Source: Chlamydiota bacterium (GTDB lineage Bacteria > Auribacterota > Tritonobacteria > UBA1439). Taken from it: a DNA stretch of 64,000 nt. Position 1 is the stretch's first letter, and each line of letters begins with the position of its first letter. The notes beneath the pieces are model-generated. The model did no database searches. It was not told where the DNA came from and saw nothing but the letters and a program-made list of their open reading frames with translations. The DNA lies in the NCBI GenBank assembly GCA_012729785.1, contig JAAYCL010000031.1, positions 1 through 64,000 of the forward strand, written 5' to 3'. Shown here piece after piece: positions 51,402 to 59,850 of this stretch. The position numbers were made by a program, and so were the translations under genes.

Positions 51402-51497
51402 GGGGTCAGGTCCTTATTTATTATTTTAGCACGTTGAATCCTGGATGAAAATTCGATCGCAGATACGTGGTACACTAATAAATAAGGGCCTGACCCC
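51402..51497. repeat. 96-nt inverted-repeat (MITE/REPIN-like) element, copy 1
   Basis: The ends are inverted repeats: GGGGTCAGGTCCTTATTTAT at the left and its complement ATAAATAAGGGCCTGACCCC at the right, about 22 nt each with one mismatch. The interior is AT-rich compared with its surroundings and non-coding. A second element with the same ends is at 52647..52743. Ends of the GGGGTCAGG type are known to me from short non-autonomous repeats associated with REP-type tyrosine transposases; that link is an inference. Confidence 0.8.
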
Positions 51498-51510
51498 GCC
51501 GGGGGGCGGA

Positions 51511-52626
51511 TCAGTCGACGATGCCGCGGGCCCGGAGTTCGGCGGTGGCCTTGTCCACGAGGTCGATCGCGACGGCCTGTTCGCTCCAGCGGATCAGCTC
51601 CTCCATCCCCTCGCGGAACGAGACCCTCGCCCTGAAGCCGAGCGTTTCTTGTATCTTCGCCGTGTCGGCGATGCAGTGGCGGACATCGCCCTTCCTGAAC
51701 TTCTTCGTGATCTGCGGCGTGATCTTCTTCCCGCAGATCTCGGCGATCGTCTCGGCGATCTCCAGGATCGTGGTGACCTTTCCCGAGGCGACGTTGAACA
51801 TCCGGTAGTCGGCCTTCGGGTTCTCCAGGGCGAGCATGTTGGCGCGGACGATGTCGTGCACCGAGATGAAATCCCTCGACTGGAGCCCGTCCTCGAAGAC
51901 GATTGGGGGCTTGTCGTTCTTGATGCGGCTCATGAAGATCGCCGCGACCCCGGTGTACGGGTTCGAGAGGGACTGGCGCGGGCCGTAGACGTTGAAGTAG
52001 CGCAACGCGACGGTCGGGATGTCGTAGGTGCGCCCGATGTTGAGGCACATATCCTCCTGCACCATCTTGGTGATGGCGTAGATCGAGTTGACCAGCCGCT
52101 CGTCGGTCTCCCGGATCGGCACCGGCGTGAGCGCCCCGCCGCAGCCGGGGCAGCGGCACTCCCACTCCTCCCGCCGGAACTGCTCCTCGGTCCTGAGCGG
52201 CGGCCGGACCCTCCCGCATCGTGCGCAGGAGTAGACCCCCTCCCCGTAGCTGCTCATCGAGGCGGCGACGATGAGCTTCTTCACCCGGTGCGGCCGGTTG
52301 GCGAGGATGTCGAGGAGGTTCCCCGTGCCGCTGAGGTTCACGTCGACGTAGTATTTGATCGCGTACTGCGACTGGCCGACCCCCACGGCGGCGGCGTGGT
52401 GCGAGACGGCGTCCATCCCCTCGACGGCCTTGTGCAGGGCGTCGTAGTCGCGGACGTCGCCTTTGACGAACTCGGCCTTCGGGTTCAGGTGCGCGGGCGG
52501 CTTCCCCCCCGGGTGCACCTGCGGGTCGAGGTTGTCGAAGATCCGCACCGTGTGCCCGTCGGCGATCATCCGATCCGTCAAGAAGCTCCCGATAAACCCG
52601 GCGCCGCCGGTGACAAGTATTCTCAT
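51511..52626 (-). CDS. NAD-dependent epimerase, dTDP-L-rhamnose 4-epimerase type
   Basis: The product is 371 residues. The Rossmann motif GGAGFIG (7-13), catalytic Ser125/126 with Tyr183-x3-Lys187 (NSIYAITK), and RYFNVYGPRQSLSNPY mark an extended SDR. Residues 134-162 insert a zinc knuckle (CARCG ... CRCPGCGG; Cys134, 137, 159, 162) that is characteristic of the dTDP-rhamnose 4-epimerase (WbiB-like) subgroup. The enzyme probably makes a 6-deoxyhexose nucleotide for the neighbouring glycosyltransferases. AAGGAGAG precedes the ATG. The gene is bracketed by two related inverted-repeat elements. Confidence 0.88.
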   Translation of the reverse strand: MRILVTGGAGFIGSFLTDRMIADGHTVRIFDNLDPQVHPGGKPPAHLNPKAEFVKGDVRDYDALHKAVEGMDAVSHHAAAVGVGQSQYAIKYYVDVNLSGTGNLLDILANRPHRVKKLIVAASMSSYGEGVYSCARCGRVRPPLRTEEQFRREEWECRCPGCGGALTPVPIRETDERLVNSIYAITKMVQEDMCLNIGRTYDIPTVALRYFNVYGPRQSLSNPYTGVAAIFMSRIKNDKPPIVFEDGLQSRDFISVHDIVRANMLALENPKADYRMFNVASGKVTTILEIAETIAEICGKKITPQITKKFRKGDVRHCIADTAKIQETLGFRARVSFREGMEELIRWSEQAVAIDLVDKATAELRARGIVD

Positions 52627-52646
52627 CTCTCCTTCTCCGTTGTCCG

Positions 52647-52743
52647 TGGGTTCAGGTCCTTATTTAGTATATTAACCGCGTATCCGGCCTGGTCTTTGAC
52701 CGGTTTCACGCCTGTTAAAATAAGAAATAAGGACCTGACCCCA
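52647..52743. repeat. 97-nt inverted-repeat (MITE/REPIN-like) element, copy 2
   Basis: The terminal arms of about 30 nt pair at 26 of 30 positions, with ends TGGGTTCAGGTCCTTATTTA and TAAGGACCTGACCCCA. The ends match those of the element at 51402..51497, while the interior differs. It lies between the epimerase start and the 3' end of the DPM1-like glycosyltransferase. Confidence 0.8.
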
Positions 52744-52753
52744 CATGCGATGC

Positions 52754-53701
52754 TCACGGTTTGCCGCCCAGCTCCATCTTCCGCACCCGGTAGAGCGCGT
52801 CCTCGATCAGCCGGCGGTTCGAGGAGATGATGTCGGCGACGAGGCCGATGAGCAGGACCTGGAACCCGACGATGGTGAAGATGGCGGCGAAGATCAGCGA
52901 CTGGAGGTGCCCCTGGCCGCTCCCGGTGAGGTAGAAGAAGAGGAAGCGAAGGGCGAGGAGCGCCCCGGCCCCGAGGCCGATGGTGCCGATGAAGATGAAG
53001 ACCTTGAACGCCTCGTACATCGTGTAGATGCGCACCATCGTGCTCAGCGAGCGCTTCACGTACTCCCCCATCGACGAGAAGAGCCGCGACTCGCGCGCCT
53101 CCCGGTTCGTCCGCACCGGCACGTGGGCGATGGCAAGGTTCTTCTTTCCCCCCTGGATGATCGACTCGAGGGTGTAGGTGAACTGCGAGACGATGTTGAT
53201 CCTGAGCGCCGCCTCGCGGTTGTAGGCGCGGAAGCCGCTCGTGCAGTCGGGGATCTCGGTGCCGGAGATCCGCCGGACCGCCCAGCTTCCCCAGCGCTGG
53301 AGGAACCGCTTCAGCGGGGAGAAGCGGGGGAACTCGTCGATCCGCCGGTCGCCGACCACCATGTCGGCCTCCCCGTCCAGGATCGGCTTGATGAGGGCCG
53401 GGATGTCAGCGCCGCAGTACTGGTTGTCCGCGTCCGTGTTGACGATGATGTCCGCGCCGGCCTTGAGCGCGGCGTCGAGGCCCGCCATGAACGCCTGGGC
53501 GAGCCCCTTGTGCCCCCGGAAACGGACCAGGTGCCGCACGCCCGCCTCGCGGGCGACCTCCGCGGTCCGGTCGGTGGAGCCGTCGTCGACGATGAGGATC
53601 TCGACCTCGTCGACGCCGGGAACGCCGCGGGGGATATCGCGAATCGTCGAGGCGAGGAACGGCTCCTCGTTGTAGCACGGGATCTGCACGACAAGTTTCA
53701 T
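52754..53701 (-). CDS. DPM1-like family 2 glycosyltransferase with two C-terminal helices
   Basis: The product is about 315 residues. The GT-A domain has MKLVVQIPCYNEE, ILIVDDGSTDRTAEVA, the metal-binding DADNQY, SGFRAYNREAALRI, and an EYVKRSLSTMVRIYTMYEAF amphipathic segment. Two membrane helices end the protein (FIFIGTIGLGAGALLALRFLFFYL and LIFAAIFTIVGFQVLLIGLVADII). This is the pattern of polyprenyl-phosphate glycosyltransferases. A TTG start 12 codons upstream overlaps the transporter gene; the ATG at 53701 is preferred. It is 10 nt from the transporter's stop. Confidence 0.92.
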   Translation of the reverse strand: MKLVVQIPCYNEEPFLASTIRDIPRGVPGVDEVEILIVDDGSTDRTAEVAREAGVRHLVRFRGHKGLAQAFMAGLDAALKAGADIIVNTDADNQYCGADIPALIKPILDGEADMVVGDRRIDEFPRFSPLKRFLQRWGSWAVRRISGTEIPDCTSGFRAYNREAALRINIVSQFTYTLESIIQGGKKNLAIAHVPVRTNREARESRLFSSMGEYVKRSLSTMVRIYTMYEAFKVFIFIGTIGLGAGALLALRFLFFYLTGSGQGHLQSLIFAAIFTIVGFQVLLIGLVADIISSNRRLIEDALYRVRKMELGGKP

Positions 53702-53711
53702 CGGAAAGATA

Positions 53712-54980
53712 CTACCCGTTTTCGTGTGAATGTTCAACGCCGGGGATGAAGAGGAGGGAGGCCATCCCCGGCAGCGTGAGCAGGCAGACGAGGACGAAGA
53801 AGGCGGGGTAGCCGAGCCGCTCCTGCAGGAAGCCGCTCGCCGCGCCCGGGAGCATCATCCCGAGCGCCATCAGGCCGGTGGAGATGGCGTAGTGCGCGGT
53901 CTTGAACGGCTCGCGCGCGGCGTACATCAGGAAGACGGTGAAACCGGTGAAGCCGAGGCCGTAGCCGAACTGCTCCAGCGCCACGAGCCCGAAGACCCGG
54001 GGGAGGGACGGCCTCGCCGCGGCGAGGTAAACGTAGCCGAGGTCGGGGAGATTGAGGGCGAGCGCCATCGGCCAGATGCAGCGCCGGAAGCTGAATCGGG
54101 CGATCAGCAGGCCCCCCAGCACGCCCCCGGCGAGGAGGCTGCAGGTCCCCGCCGTTCCGTAGATGAGGCCGTACTGTTCCGTGGAAAGACCGAGGCCGCC
54201 GCGCGCGGGCGCGTCGAGGAGGAACGGTCCCGTCATCTTGACGAGCATCGCCTCCCCGAGCCGGTACAGGAGGATGAAGGCGAGCACCGCCGCGACGCGC
54301 GGCTGGGCGAGGTACGAGCGGAAGACGGCGATGAACGCCCCGGCGTCGCCGGGCGCCCCGCGTCTGTCCGCCGCGGGGCGGGGGAGGTACCAGGCGTGGA
54401 AGACGGCGAGGGCGACGAACAGGGCGCCCGCCGCGGCGAGGGCGGCGATCCATCCGAGGGACACGGTCCCCGTCATCCGCTCGATGCGCCCGGCGAACAC
54501 GACGAGGCCGCCCGAGGCGAAGAGCATCGCGATCCGGTAGGCGGTGCTGCGGACCCCCGCGAAGAACGCCTGTTCCCTCCGGGCGAGGCCGAGCATGTAG
54601 AACCCATCCACGGCGATGTCGTGCGTGGCGGAGGCGAAGGCGATCAGGGCGAAGACGGCGATGGAGAGGGCGAAGAAGAACGGCGACCGCAGGGCGAGCG
54701 CCGCGCCGCAGAAGCCGGCGGCGAGGAGGAGCTGCGTGCCGACGATCCACCTCCGCTTGGTGAGGCGCGTGTCCACGAGCGGCGCCCAGAGCATCTTGAC
54801 GACCCACGGGAGGTAGAGGAGGCTGGTCGCCAAGGCGTTGAGGCGGTTCGGGATCCCCATCGTCTTGTAGAGGGCGATCGAGACGGTATTGACGACGACA
54901 TACGGGACCCCCTCGGCGAAGTACGCCGTCGGGACCCAGACCCAGGGCGAACGCCGCGGGGCGGATGGAACGGGATCCAT
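53712..54980 (-). CDS. AmpG-like MFS transporter
   Basis: The product is 422 residues with twelve predicted helices. The first loops (YFAEGVPYVVVNTVSIALYK, LPWVVKMLWAPLVD) match the AmpG/acetyl-CoA-transporter branch of MFS. ATHDIAVDGFYM in helix 4 is another landmark of that branch. AmpG proteins import muropeptides (GlcNAc-anhydroMurNAc); here the neighbours are glycosyltransferases, so a glycan or other solute is also possible. The start has a TATAGT 9 nt upstream and no Shine-Dalgarno sequence. Confidence 0.85.
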   Translation of the reverse strand: MDPVPSAPRRSPWVWVPTAYFAEGVPYVVVNTVSIALYKTMGIPNRLNALATSLLYLPWVVKMLWAPLVDTRLTKRRWIVGTQLLLAAGFCGAALALRSPFFFALSIAVFALIAFASATHDIAVDGFYMLGLARREQAFFAGVRSTAYRIAMLFASGGLVVFAGRIERMTGTVSLGWIAALAAAGALFVALAVFHAWYLPRPAADRRGAPGDAGAFIAVFRSYLAQPRVAAVLAFILLYRLGEAMLVKMTGPFLLDAPARGGLGLSTEQYGLIYGTAGTCSLLAGGVLGGLLIARFSFRRCIWPMALALNLPDLGYVYLAAARPSLPRVFGLVALEQFGYGLGFTGFTVFLMYAAREPFKTAHYAISTGLMALGMMLPGAASGFLQERLGYPAFFVLVCLLTLPGMASLLFIPGVEHSHENG

Positions 54981-54989
54981 GGCGCGGAC

Positions 54990-54995
54990 ACTATA
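54990..54995 (-). promoter_or_regulatory. -10 hexamer of the MFS transporter gene (probably leaderless)
   Basis: TATAGT on the minus strand ends exactly 9 nt before the ATG at 54980. No clear -35 is seen in the G-rich sequence 17 nt upstream. Confidence 0.5.
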
Positions 54996-55024
54996 GCATA
55001 GTCGCCCCCCTTCCCCGTTCGTTC

Positions 55025-55053
55025 TTGAAACAGGTGGGGGCAGGCCGTATACT
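55025..55053 (+). promoter_or_regulatory. Promoter of the four-glycosyltransferase operon
   Basis: TTGAAA (55025..55030), a 17-nt spacer and TATACT (55048..55053) stand 40 nt ahead of the ATG at 55094. Confidence 0.7.
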
Positions 55054-55093
55054 TGCGCCGCGCGGCGGGGGTCCGCCCGGGGGAGGCGGGGAG

Positions 55094-56041
55094 ATGGGCG
55101 ACGGCGGCGTGTCGGTGATCATTCCCGTGAAGAACGCGGCCCGTTACCTGGACGCGCAGCTCGGCCGCGTCTTCTCCCAGGAGGGTGCGCCGGTCCCCGA
55201 GGTGCTCCTGATCGACTCGGGTTCCGCCGACGACACCCTCTCCGTGGCCGCGCGATACCCGGTCAGGGTCGTCTCGATACGGCCGGAGGAGTTCAACCAC
55301 GGCGAGACCAGGAACCTCGGCGCCCGGGAGTCGCGCGGAAGGTTCCTCGTCTACCTGACGCAGGACGCCCTGCCGGCCGACGCCGCGTGGCTCGCCGGCC
55401 TGCTCTCGCCGCTGCGCAAAGACCCGGCGGTCGCGGGCTCGTTCAGCCGGCACGTCCCGCACCCCGGCTGTTCGCTCCCGCTCAGGCGCCAGCTCGAGGA
55501 GGGGTGGCCCCAGGGGGGCGGGCTCGAGCGGATCGTCAAACGCGTCGGTTCCCCGGAGGAGCTCGAGCGCCGGAAGCCGCACTACGTCTACTTCGCCAAC
55601 ACGAGCTCCTGCCTGCGGCGGGAGGTCTGGGAGCGGTTCCCGTTCCGGCACGTCGAGTTCGGGGAGGACGTCGACTGGGCGGAGCGGGTGCTCCTGGCCG
55701 GCTACGCGCTCGTCTACGAGCCGTCCTCGGCCGTGATCCACAGCCACGACTACCCGCTCCGCGAGCAGCTCCGGCAGCATTACGACTACGGGCGTTTCGT
55801 CCGGCAGGCGCGCCTCGCCCCGAGGATCGCGGCGGGGCAATCGCTCAAGACCGCCCTCGTGGCGGTGAGGGACGATCTCCGCTACGCCCGGCGGAAGAGG
55901 CTGCCGGCGCCCCGGCTCCTCTACAGCGTTCCGTACCACGCCGCCTGCGTGCTCGGGCGCTGGCTCGGGGAGCACTCGGATTCGCTCCCCGCCCGCCTGC
56001 GCGGGGCGCTGTCGCGCCAGCGTACGCTGCAGCGGCGGTAG
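55094..56041 (+). CDS. Family 2 glycosyltransferase, rhamnosyltransferase-like
   Basis: The product is 315 residues; GGAGG precedes the ATG. GT-A features: VSVIIPVKNAARYLDAQL, LLIDSGSADDTLSVA, EEFNHGETRNLGA, YLTQDALPAD (metal-binding region) and GEDVDWAERVLLAGYALVYEPSSAVIHSHDY near the end. The FNHGxTRN motif is typical of rhamnosyltransferase-type GT2 enzymes, which suits the rhamnose-4-epimerase-type gene nearby. It is cytoplasmic, without a membrane helix, and first of a four-gene operon. Confidence 0.9.
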   Translation: MGDGGVSVIIPVKNAARYLDAQLGRVFSQEGAPVPEVLLIDSGSADDTLSVAARYPVRVVSIRPEEFNHGETRNLGARESRGRFLVYLTQDALPADAAWLAGLLSPLRKDPAVAGSFSRHVPHPGCSLPLRRQLEEGWPQGGGLERIVKRVGSPEELERRKPHYVYFANTSSCLRREVWERFPFRHVEFGEDVDWAERVLLAGYALVYEPSSAVIHSHDYPLREQLRQHYDYGRFVRQARLAPRIAAGQSLKTALVAVRDDLRYARRKRLPAPRLLYSVPYHAACVLGRWLGEHSDSLPARLRGALSRQRTLQRR

Positions 56042-56090
56042 CCGCCGCGGGGGGGACGGGAGGCCGGCGGAACGGGGGCCCGCCAACGCG

Positions 56091-57500
56091 ATGAAGATAC
56101 TGTTCGTGGTCAACGGCTACCCGCCGACCGCCGTGGCGGGGACCGAGCTGTGCGCCCGGCGGCTCTGCGCCGCCCTGAAGGAGCGCGGGCACGGCGTCTC
56201 GGTCCTCGCGCGCGAGGAGCGCCCGGGCTGGCCGGAGTACACGGTGCTGCGGGGCGCGCTCGACGGGATCCCGGTGGTCCGCGTCGTCAACAACTTCACG
56301 CGGCTCGAGAAGCGCGGCTGCTTCGAGCACCACCCGCGCGTCGAGGAGCTTTTCGCGCAGATGATGGACGCGGAGCGGCCCGACCTCGTGCACGTCCAGC
56401 ACCTCGCGGGGACCTCCTGGGGGATCCCCGGCATCGTGCGAAGCCGCGGGGTCCCGCTTGTGATCTCCCTGCACGACTACTGGTACGCCTGCGTGCGGGT
56501 GCAGCTCCTCCGGCCCGACGGGAGGCGCTGCCCCGGACCCGACGGAGGGAGGAACTGCGCCCGCCACTGCGCGCGCGGCGCGCTCGCCGCCCTCGGCGCG
56601 GCGGCGCTGGAGCGGTCCCGGCAGCTCTCCGGGTACACGGGGCGCATCCCAGGGGAGCGGGCGTGCCTCGCCGCGCTCGCCTTCCTCCAGCCGATCCTCT
56701 TCCGCGGGAGGTCGCGCCGTCTCCACCTGCGTCTCGAAGAGCGGTGCCACAGGCTGCTCGGCGCGCTCGCGGATGCGGACGCGCTCGTCGCCCCCTCGCC
56801 GCGCGCCCGCGAGATCTACGCCTCCATCGGGATCCCCGCGGAGAAGATCACCGTCATCCCCCACGGCGCGCCCCCCGCCCCGCGTCCCCCCGCGGGCGGC
56901 GGCCTGCCGCCGTACGACGGTTCGCGCCCCCTCGTCATCGGCTACGCGGGCACGATCATGCCGCACAAGGGCGTCGTCGACCTGCTCGCCGCGGTGCGCC
57001 GGCACCCGCCGTCGAAGGTCCGCCTCGTCCTGCACGGGAGGGCGTACCCCGCCCGCTTCGAACGCTACTTCAGGAAGGCCGCCGGGCGCCTCCCGAAGGG
57101 GCAGGCGGCCGTTTTCGGAATGTACGGGCCGGAACAGCTGCCCGGCATCCTCGCGGGCGTGGACATCCTCGCGATCCCCGCCCTCTGGCACGAGACGTTC
57201 AACCTCGTCCTCTGGGAGGCGTGGGCCGCCGGCGTTCCGGTGCTCGCCTCCCGCGTCGGCGCGCTCCTCGACAGCGTGCGGGACGGCGTCGACGGGCTCA
57301 CCTTCCCGCCGGGAGACCGCCGGGCGCTCGCGGAGAAGATCGGGGAGCTGTGCGGGCGGCCGGCCCTCCTCCGCGAACTCAGGAACAACCTGCCCCGTTT
57401 CCCGATCGGCATCGGGGAAAACGCGCGCCGGTACGAGGAGCTGTACGCGCGCCTCCTCGCCAAAGAGGCGGCGAAGGGCCCGGACGGGGGTGGGCGATGA
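56091..57500 (+). CDS. Family 4 glycosyltransferase (GT-B)
   Basis: The product is 469 residues. The N-terminal Rossmann fold starts MKILFVVNGYPPTAVAGTELCARRL with a Gly-rich acceptor loop, followed by DLVHVQHLAGTSWGIP and SLHDYWYACVRVQLLRPDG. The C-terminal half has VIGYAGTIMPHKGVVDLLAAV and the E-x7-E-like motif ALWHETFNLVLWEAWAAGVPVLAS. A Cys-rich insert (CPGPDGGRNCARHC) is unusual and is seen in a subset of GT4 enzymes. It starts 49 nt after the previous gene and overlaps the next by 4 nt. Confidence 0.92.
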   Translation: MKILFVVNGYPPTAVAGTELCARRLCAALKERGHGVSVLAREERPGWPEYTVLRGALDGIPVVRVVNNFTRLEKRGCFEHHPRVEELFAQMMDAERPDLVHVQHLAGTSWGIPGIVRSRGVPLVISLHDYWYACVRVQLLRPDGRRCPGPDGGRNCARHCARGALAALGAAALERSRQLSGYTGRIPGERACLAALAFLQPILFRGRSRRLHLRLEERCHRLLGALADADALVAPSPRAREIYASIGIPAEKITVIPHGAPPAPRPPAGGGLPPYDGSRPLVIGYAGTIMPHKGVVDLLAAVRRHPPSKVRLVLHGRAYPARFERYFRKAAGRLPKGQAAVFGMYGPEQLPGILAGVDILAIPALWHETFNLVLWEAWAAGVPVLASRVGALLDSVRDGVDGLTFPPGDRRALAEKIGELCGRPALLRELRNNLPRFPIGIGENARRYEELYARLLAKEAAKGPDGGGR

Positions 57501-58495
57501 CCGCGCCGGGCGGCGTCGCGGCGGTGGTGCTCAACTACCGCCGCCCCGACGAGACGATCGACTGCGTGCGCTCGCTTCTCCTGTCGGAGGGGGGCGCCCC
57601 GGAGATCATCGTCGTCGACAACAACTCCGGCGACGGTTCCGCGGAACGGATCCGGCGCGCGTTTCCCGCCCTGCGCCTGCTCCAAACCCCCCGCAACCTC
57701 GGCTACGCGGGCGGCAACAACGCCGGGATCCGGGCCGCGCTCGACGGCGGGGCGGCGTTCGTCTTCGTCCTCAACAACGACTGCACGGTCGACCCCGGCG
57801 CGGTCGAGGCGCTCGTCGGGGAGGCGCGCCGTTCAGGGGCGGGGATTACGAGCCCCAAGGTGCACGACGCGCGCCGCCCCGGGGTCATCCAGTACGCGGG
57901 GTACCGGAACCTCCACCTCCTCGCTCAGGGGATCCCGGTCGGGGAGGGGAGGAGGGACCGGGGGCAGTACGACCGCGCGCGCGACCTGAACGCGGCGCCC
58001 GGCTGCGCGATCCTCTTCTCCCGGCGCCTCCTCGAGGAGGTCGGGCTCTTCGACGAGAGGTTCTTCTGCTACTCGGAGGAGCTCGACCTGTGCCGCCGCG
58101 CGCGCGAGGCGGGCTTCAGGATACGCTACGCCCCGCGGGCGCTGGTGCGGCACCGCGGCGCGGCGACGCTCGACGCCCGAAGCCCCGACTACGTCTACTA
58201 CCTCACCCGGGGGCGGCTCATCTACGCCCGGAAGCATCTGAACTGGGCGGCGTTCGCCCTCCTCTTCCTCCCCTGGTTCGCCGCCGTGAAGCTCGTCAAG
58301 CCCGCCGCCTGCTTCGCCCTCCGCGGACGGTGGGACTGCATCGGGGCGCTTCGGCGCGCCGTCTCGTGGAACCTACAACACAGGATTGCACGGGGGCCGC
58401 GGGAGGGGGCGGCGTGCGCCTTGGATGGAGGCGAAGCGGCGCGGACCTCCCCGTCCGCGCATCCGGGCGGACCCGCAACGGGGCCGGTGCCATGA
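57497..58495 (+). CDS. Family 2 glycosyltransferase
   Basis: The product is 332 residues. VAAVVLNYRRPDETIDCVRSLL, IIVVDNNSGDGSAERI, TPRNLGYAGGNNAGIRAAL and FVLNNDCTVDPGAVE are the classic GT2 motifs of WcaA/rhamnosyl-type enzymes; CAILFSRRLLEEVGLFDERFFCYSEELDLCRRAREAG supplies the ED-like catalytic region. A hydrophobic patch at about 255-275 may bind the membrane. The last 40 residues are low-complexity. It overlaps both neighbours by ATGA. Confidence 0.92.
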   Translation: MTAPGGVAAVVLNYRRPDETIDCVRSLLLSEGGAPEIIVVDNNSGDGSAERIRRAFPALRLLQTPRNLGYAGGNNAGIRAALDGGAAFVFVLNNDCTVDPGAVEALVGEARRSGAGITSPKVHDARRPGVIQYAGYRNLHLLAQGIPVGEGRRDRGQYDRARDLNAAPGCAILFSRRLLEEVGLFDERFFCYSEELDLCRRAREAGFRIRYAPRALVRHRGAATLDARSPDYVYYLTRGRLIYARKHLNWAAFALLFLPWFAAVKLVKPAACFALRGRWDCIGALRRAVSWNLQHRIARGPREGAACALDGGEAARTSPSAHPGGPATGPVP

Positions 58496-59589
58496 AGCTG
58501 CTCGTTCTCACCAAGCGCTACACCTCGGCGAAGGATATCGCCCGCGAGAATGTCGGGCGGCCGTACTGTCTCTTCGCCGCCCTCCGCGCGCACGGCCACG
58601 AGGTGCGCTTCCTTCTCGGCGACTACACCGAGAAGGCGTCGTTCGACATCCACAAGGACGGCATCCCGCTCAGGGTTCGGCCGCTCTCGCCGCGTCGCTT
58701 CTTCTCCTTCCGCCGGGAGGTGTCGCGGGAGCTGGAGGAGCGCGGCGCCGACCTTCTCGTCGCCGAGGGCGACCCGCTCTTCGCCCTGCTCGCGGACCGG
58801 CCCTGCCGGACCGCGGGCGTCCCGCTCGTCTACGACCTGATGGACAACTACGAAACCTACGCCATCCACCGGATCCCCGGCTTCCGGCTGCTCGACCGGC
58901 GGCTTCTGCGGAGGGCCGATTTCGTCATCTGCGTGACCGACGCGCTCCGGAGGCGGATCGCCCCGGTGCGGCGGGAACGGGTGGGCGTCGTGGGGAACGG
59001 GGTGGACATCGAGAGGTTCAAGCCGATGGACCGGCGGGCGTGCCGGGAGAGATTCGGCCTCCCGCCGTCCGCTCCCGTGGTCGGCTACTTCGGGTTCCTC
59101 TCCGGCTACAAGGGGATCGACCTCCTCCTCGAGGCGCACCGGATCCTCCGCCGCGCGGGGTTCCCGGCCATTGTGCTCCTCGCGGGGCACCGGCGCGGCG
59201 GGACCCCCGTCGAGGGGGAGGGGGTGCACGACCTCGGCCTCGTCGCGCACGACCTGATCCCCGCCTGCATCAACGCCTGCGACGCCGTCGCCGTGCCGAA
59301 CCCGTCCAACGACTACACCGACTGCTGCTTCCCGCTCAAGGCGCTCGAGGCGGCCGCCTGCGGGGTCCCGGTCGCCGCGACCGCCCTCGAACCGGTGCGG
59401 GATCTGTTCGGCCCGGCGTACCCGTGGCTGGCGCGCCCCGGCGACGCCGGGGATCTGGCGGTGAAGCTTCGCGAGGCGTGCGGCGGGCGCGGCGAAGGCC
59501 TCCGCGCGCTCGCCGAATCGCACACCTGGGAGCGCCTCGCGGGCGATCTCGCGGCGGCGCTCGCAAAGCTTCCGGGCACGAGGGGGTGA
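58492..59589 (+). CDS. Family 4 glycosyltransferase
   Basis: The product is 365 residues. N-terminal MKLLVLTKRYTSAKDIARENVGRPYCLF, then YDLMDNYETYAIHRIPGFRLLDRRLLRRADFVICVT, VGNGVDIERFKPMDR, VGYFGFLSGYKGIDLLLEAHRIL and NDYTDCCFPLKALEAAACGVPVAAT, corresponding to the GT4 donor-binding site. It is last in the overlapping glycosyltransferase operon (ATGA with the previous gene) and lacks membrane helices. Confidence 0.9.
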   Translation: MKLLVLTKRYTSAKDIARENVGRPYCLFAALRAHGHEVRFLLGDYTEKASFDIHKDGIPLRVRPLSPRRFFSFRREVSRELEERGADLLVAEGDPLFALLADRPCRTAGVPLVYDLMDNYETYAIHRIPGFRLLDRRLLRRADFVICVTDALRRRIAPVRRERVGVVGNGVDIERFKPMDRRACRERFGLPPSAPVVGYFGFLSGYKGIDLLLEAHRILRRAGFPAIVLLAGHRRGGTPVEGEGVHDLGLVAHDLIPACINACDAVAVPNPSNDYTDCCFPLKALEAAACGVPVAATALEPVRDLFGPAYPWLARPGDAGDLAVKLREACGGRGEGLRALAESHTWERLAGDLAAALAKLPGTRG

Positions 59590-59661
59590 GCCGCCGACGC
59601 CGTCCGGCCTCGCCTCCGCGTACGGTAGCAGGGCATCGCGGCGGATCCTCGCCGCGGTGAG

Positions 59662-59850
59662 ATGGGGCACGGAGAGAAGAAAGCGATGAAGGCGAAAACC
59701 GGGAAGAAGGCCGCGGTGGCCGCGAAGAAGGGGACGCGGTTCTCGTGCGGCGTGTGCGGCATCGGCGTGGTCGTCGACGAGGTGTGCGGCTGCGTGGACA
59801 CGTGTGATATCGTCTGCTGCGGCTCCCCGATGGCCACGAAAAAGAAATGA
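59662..59850 (+). CDS. Small desulforedoxin-like Cys protein
   Basis: The product is 62 residues; a start at 59686 would remove eight residues. A Lys/Ala-rich N-terminus (MKAKTGKKAAVAAKKG) precedes a compact metal-site domain: FSCGVCGIGVVVDEVCGC...CDIVCCGSPM. The CxxCG...CCG.PM frame matches the desulforedoxin/desulfoferrodoxin N-terminal centre, where four Cys hold one iron, with extra Cys (CGC, C) inside. It could bind iron or zinc. Its stop overlaps the start of the next gene (ATGA), so the two are coupled. Confidence 0.72.
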   Translation: MGHGEKKAMKAKTGKKAAVAAKKGTRFSCGVCGIGVVVDEVCGCVDTCDIVCCGSPMATKKK

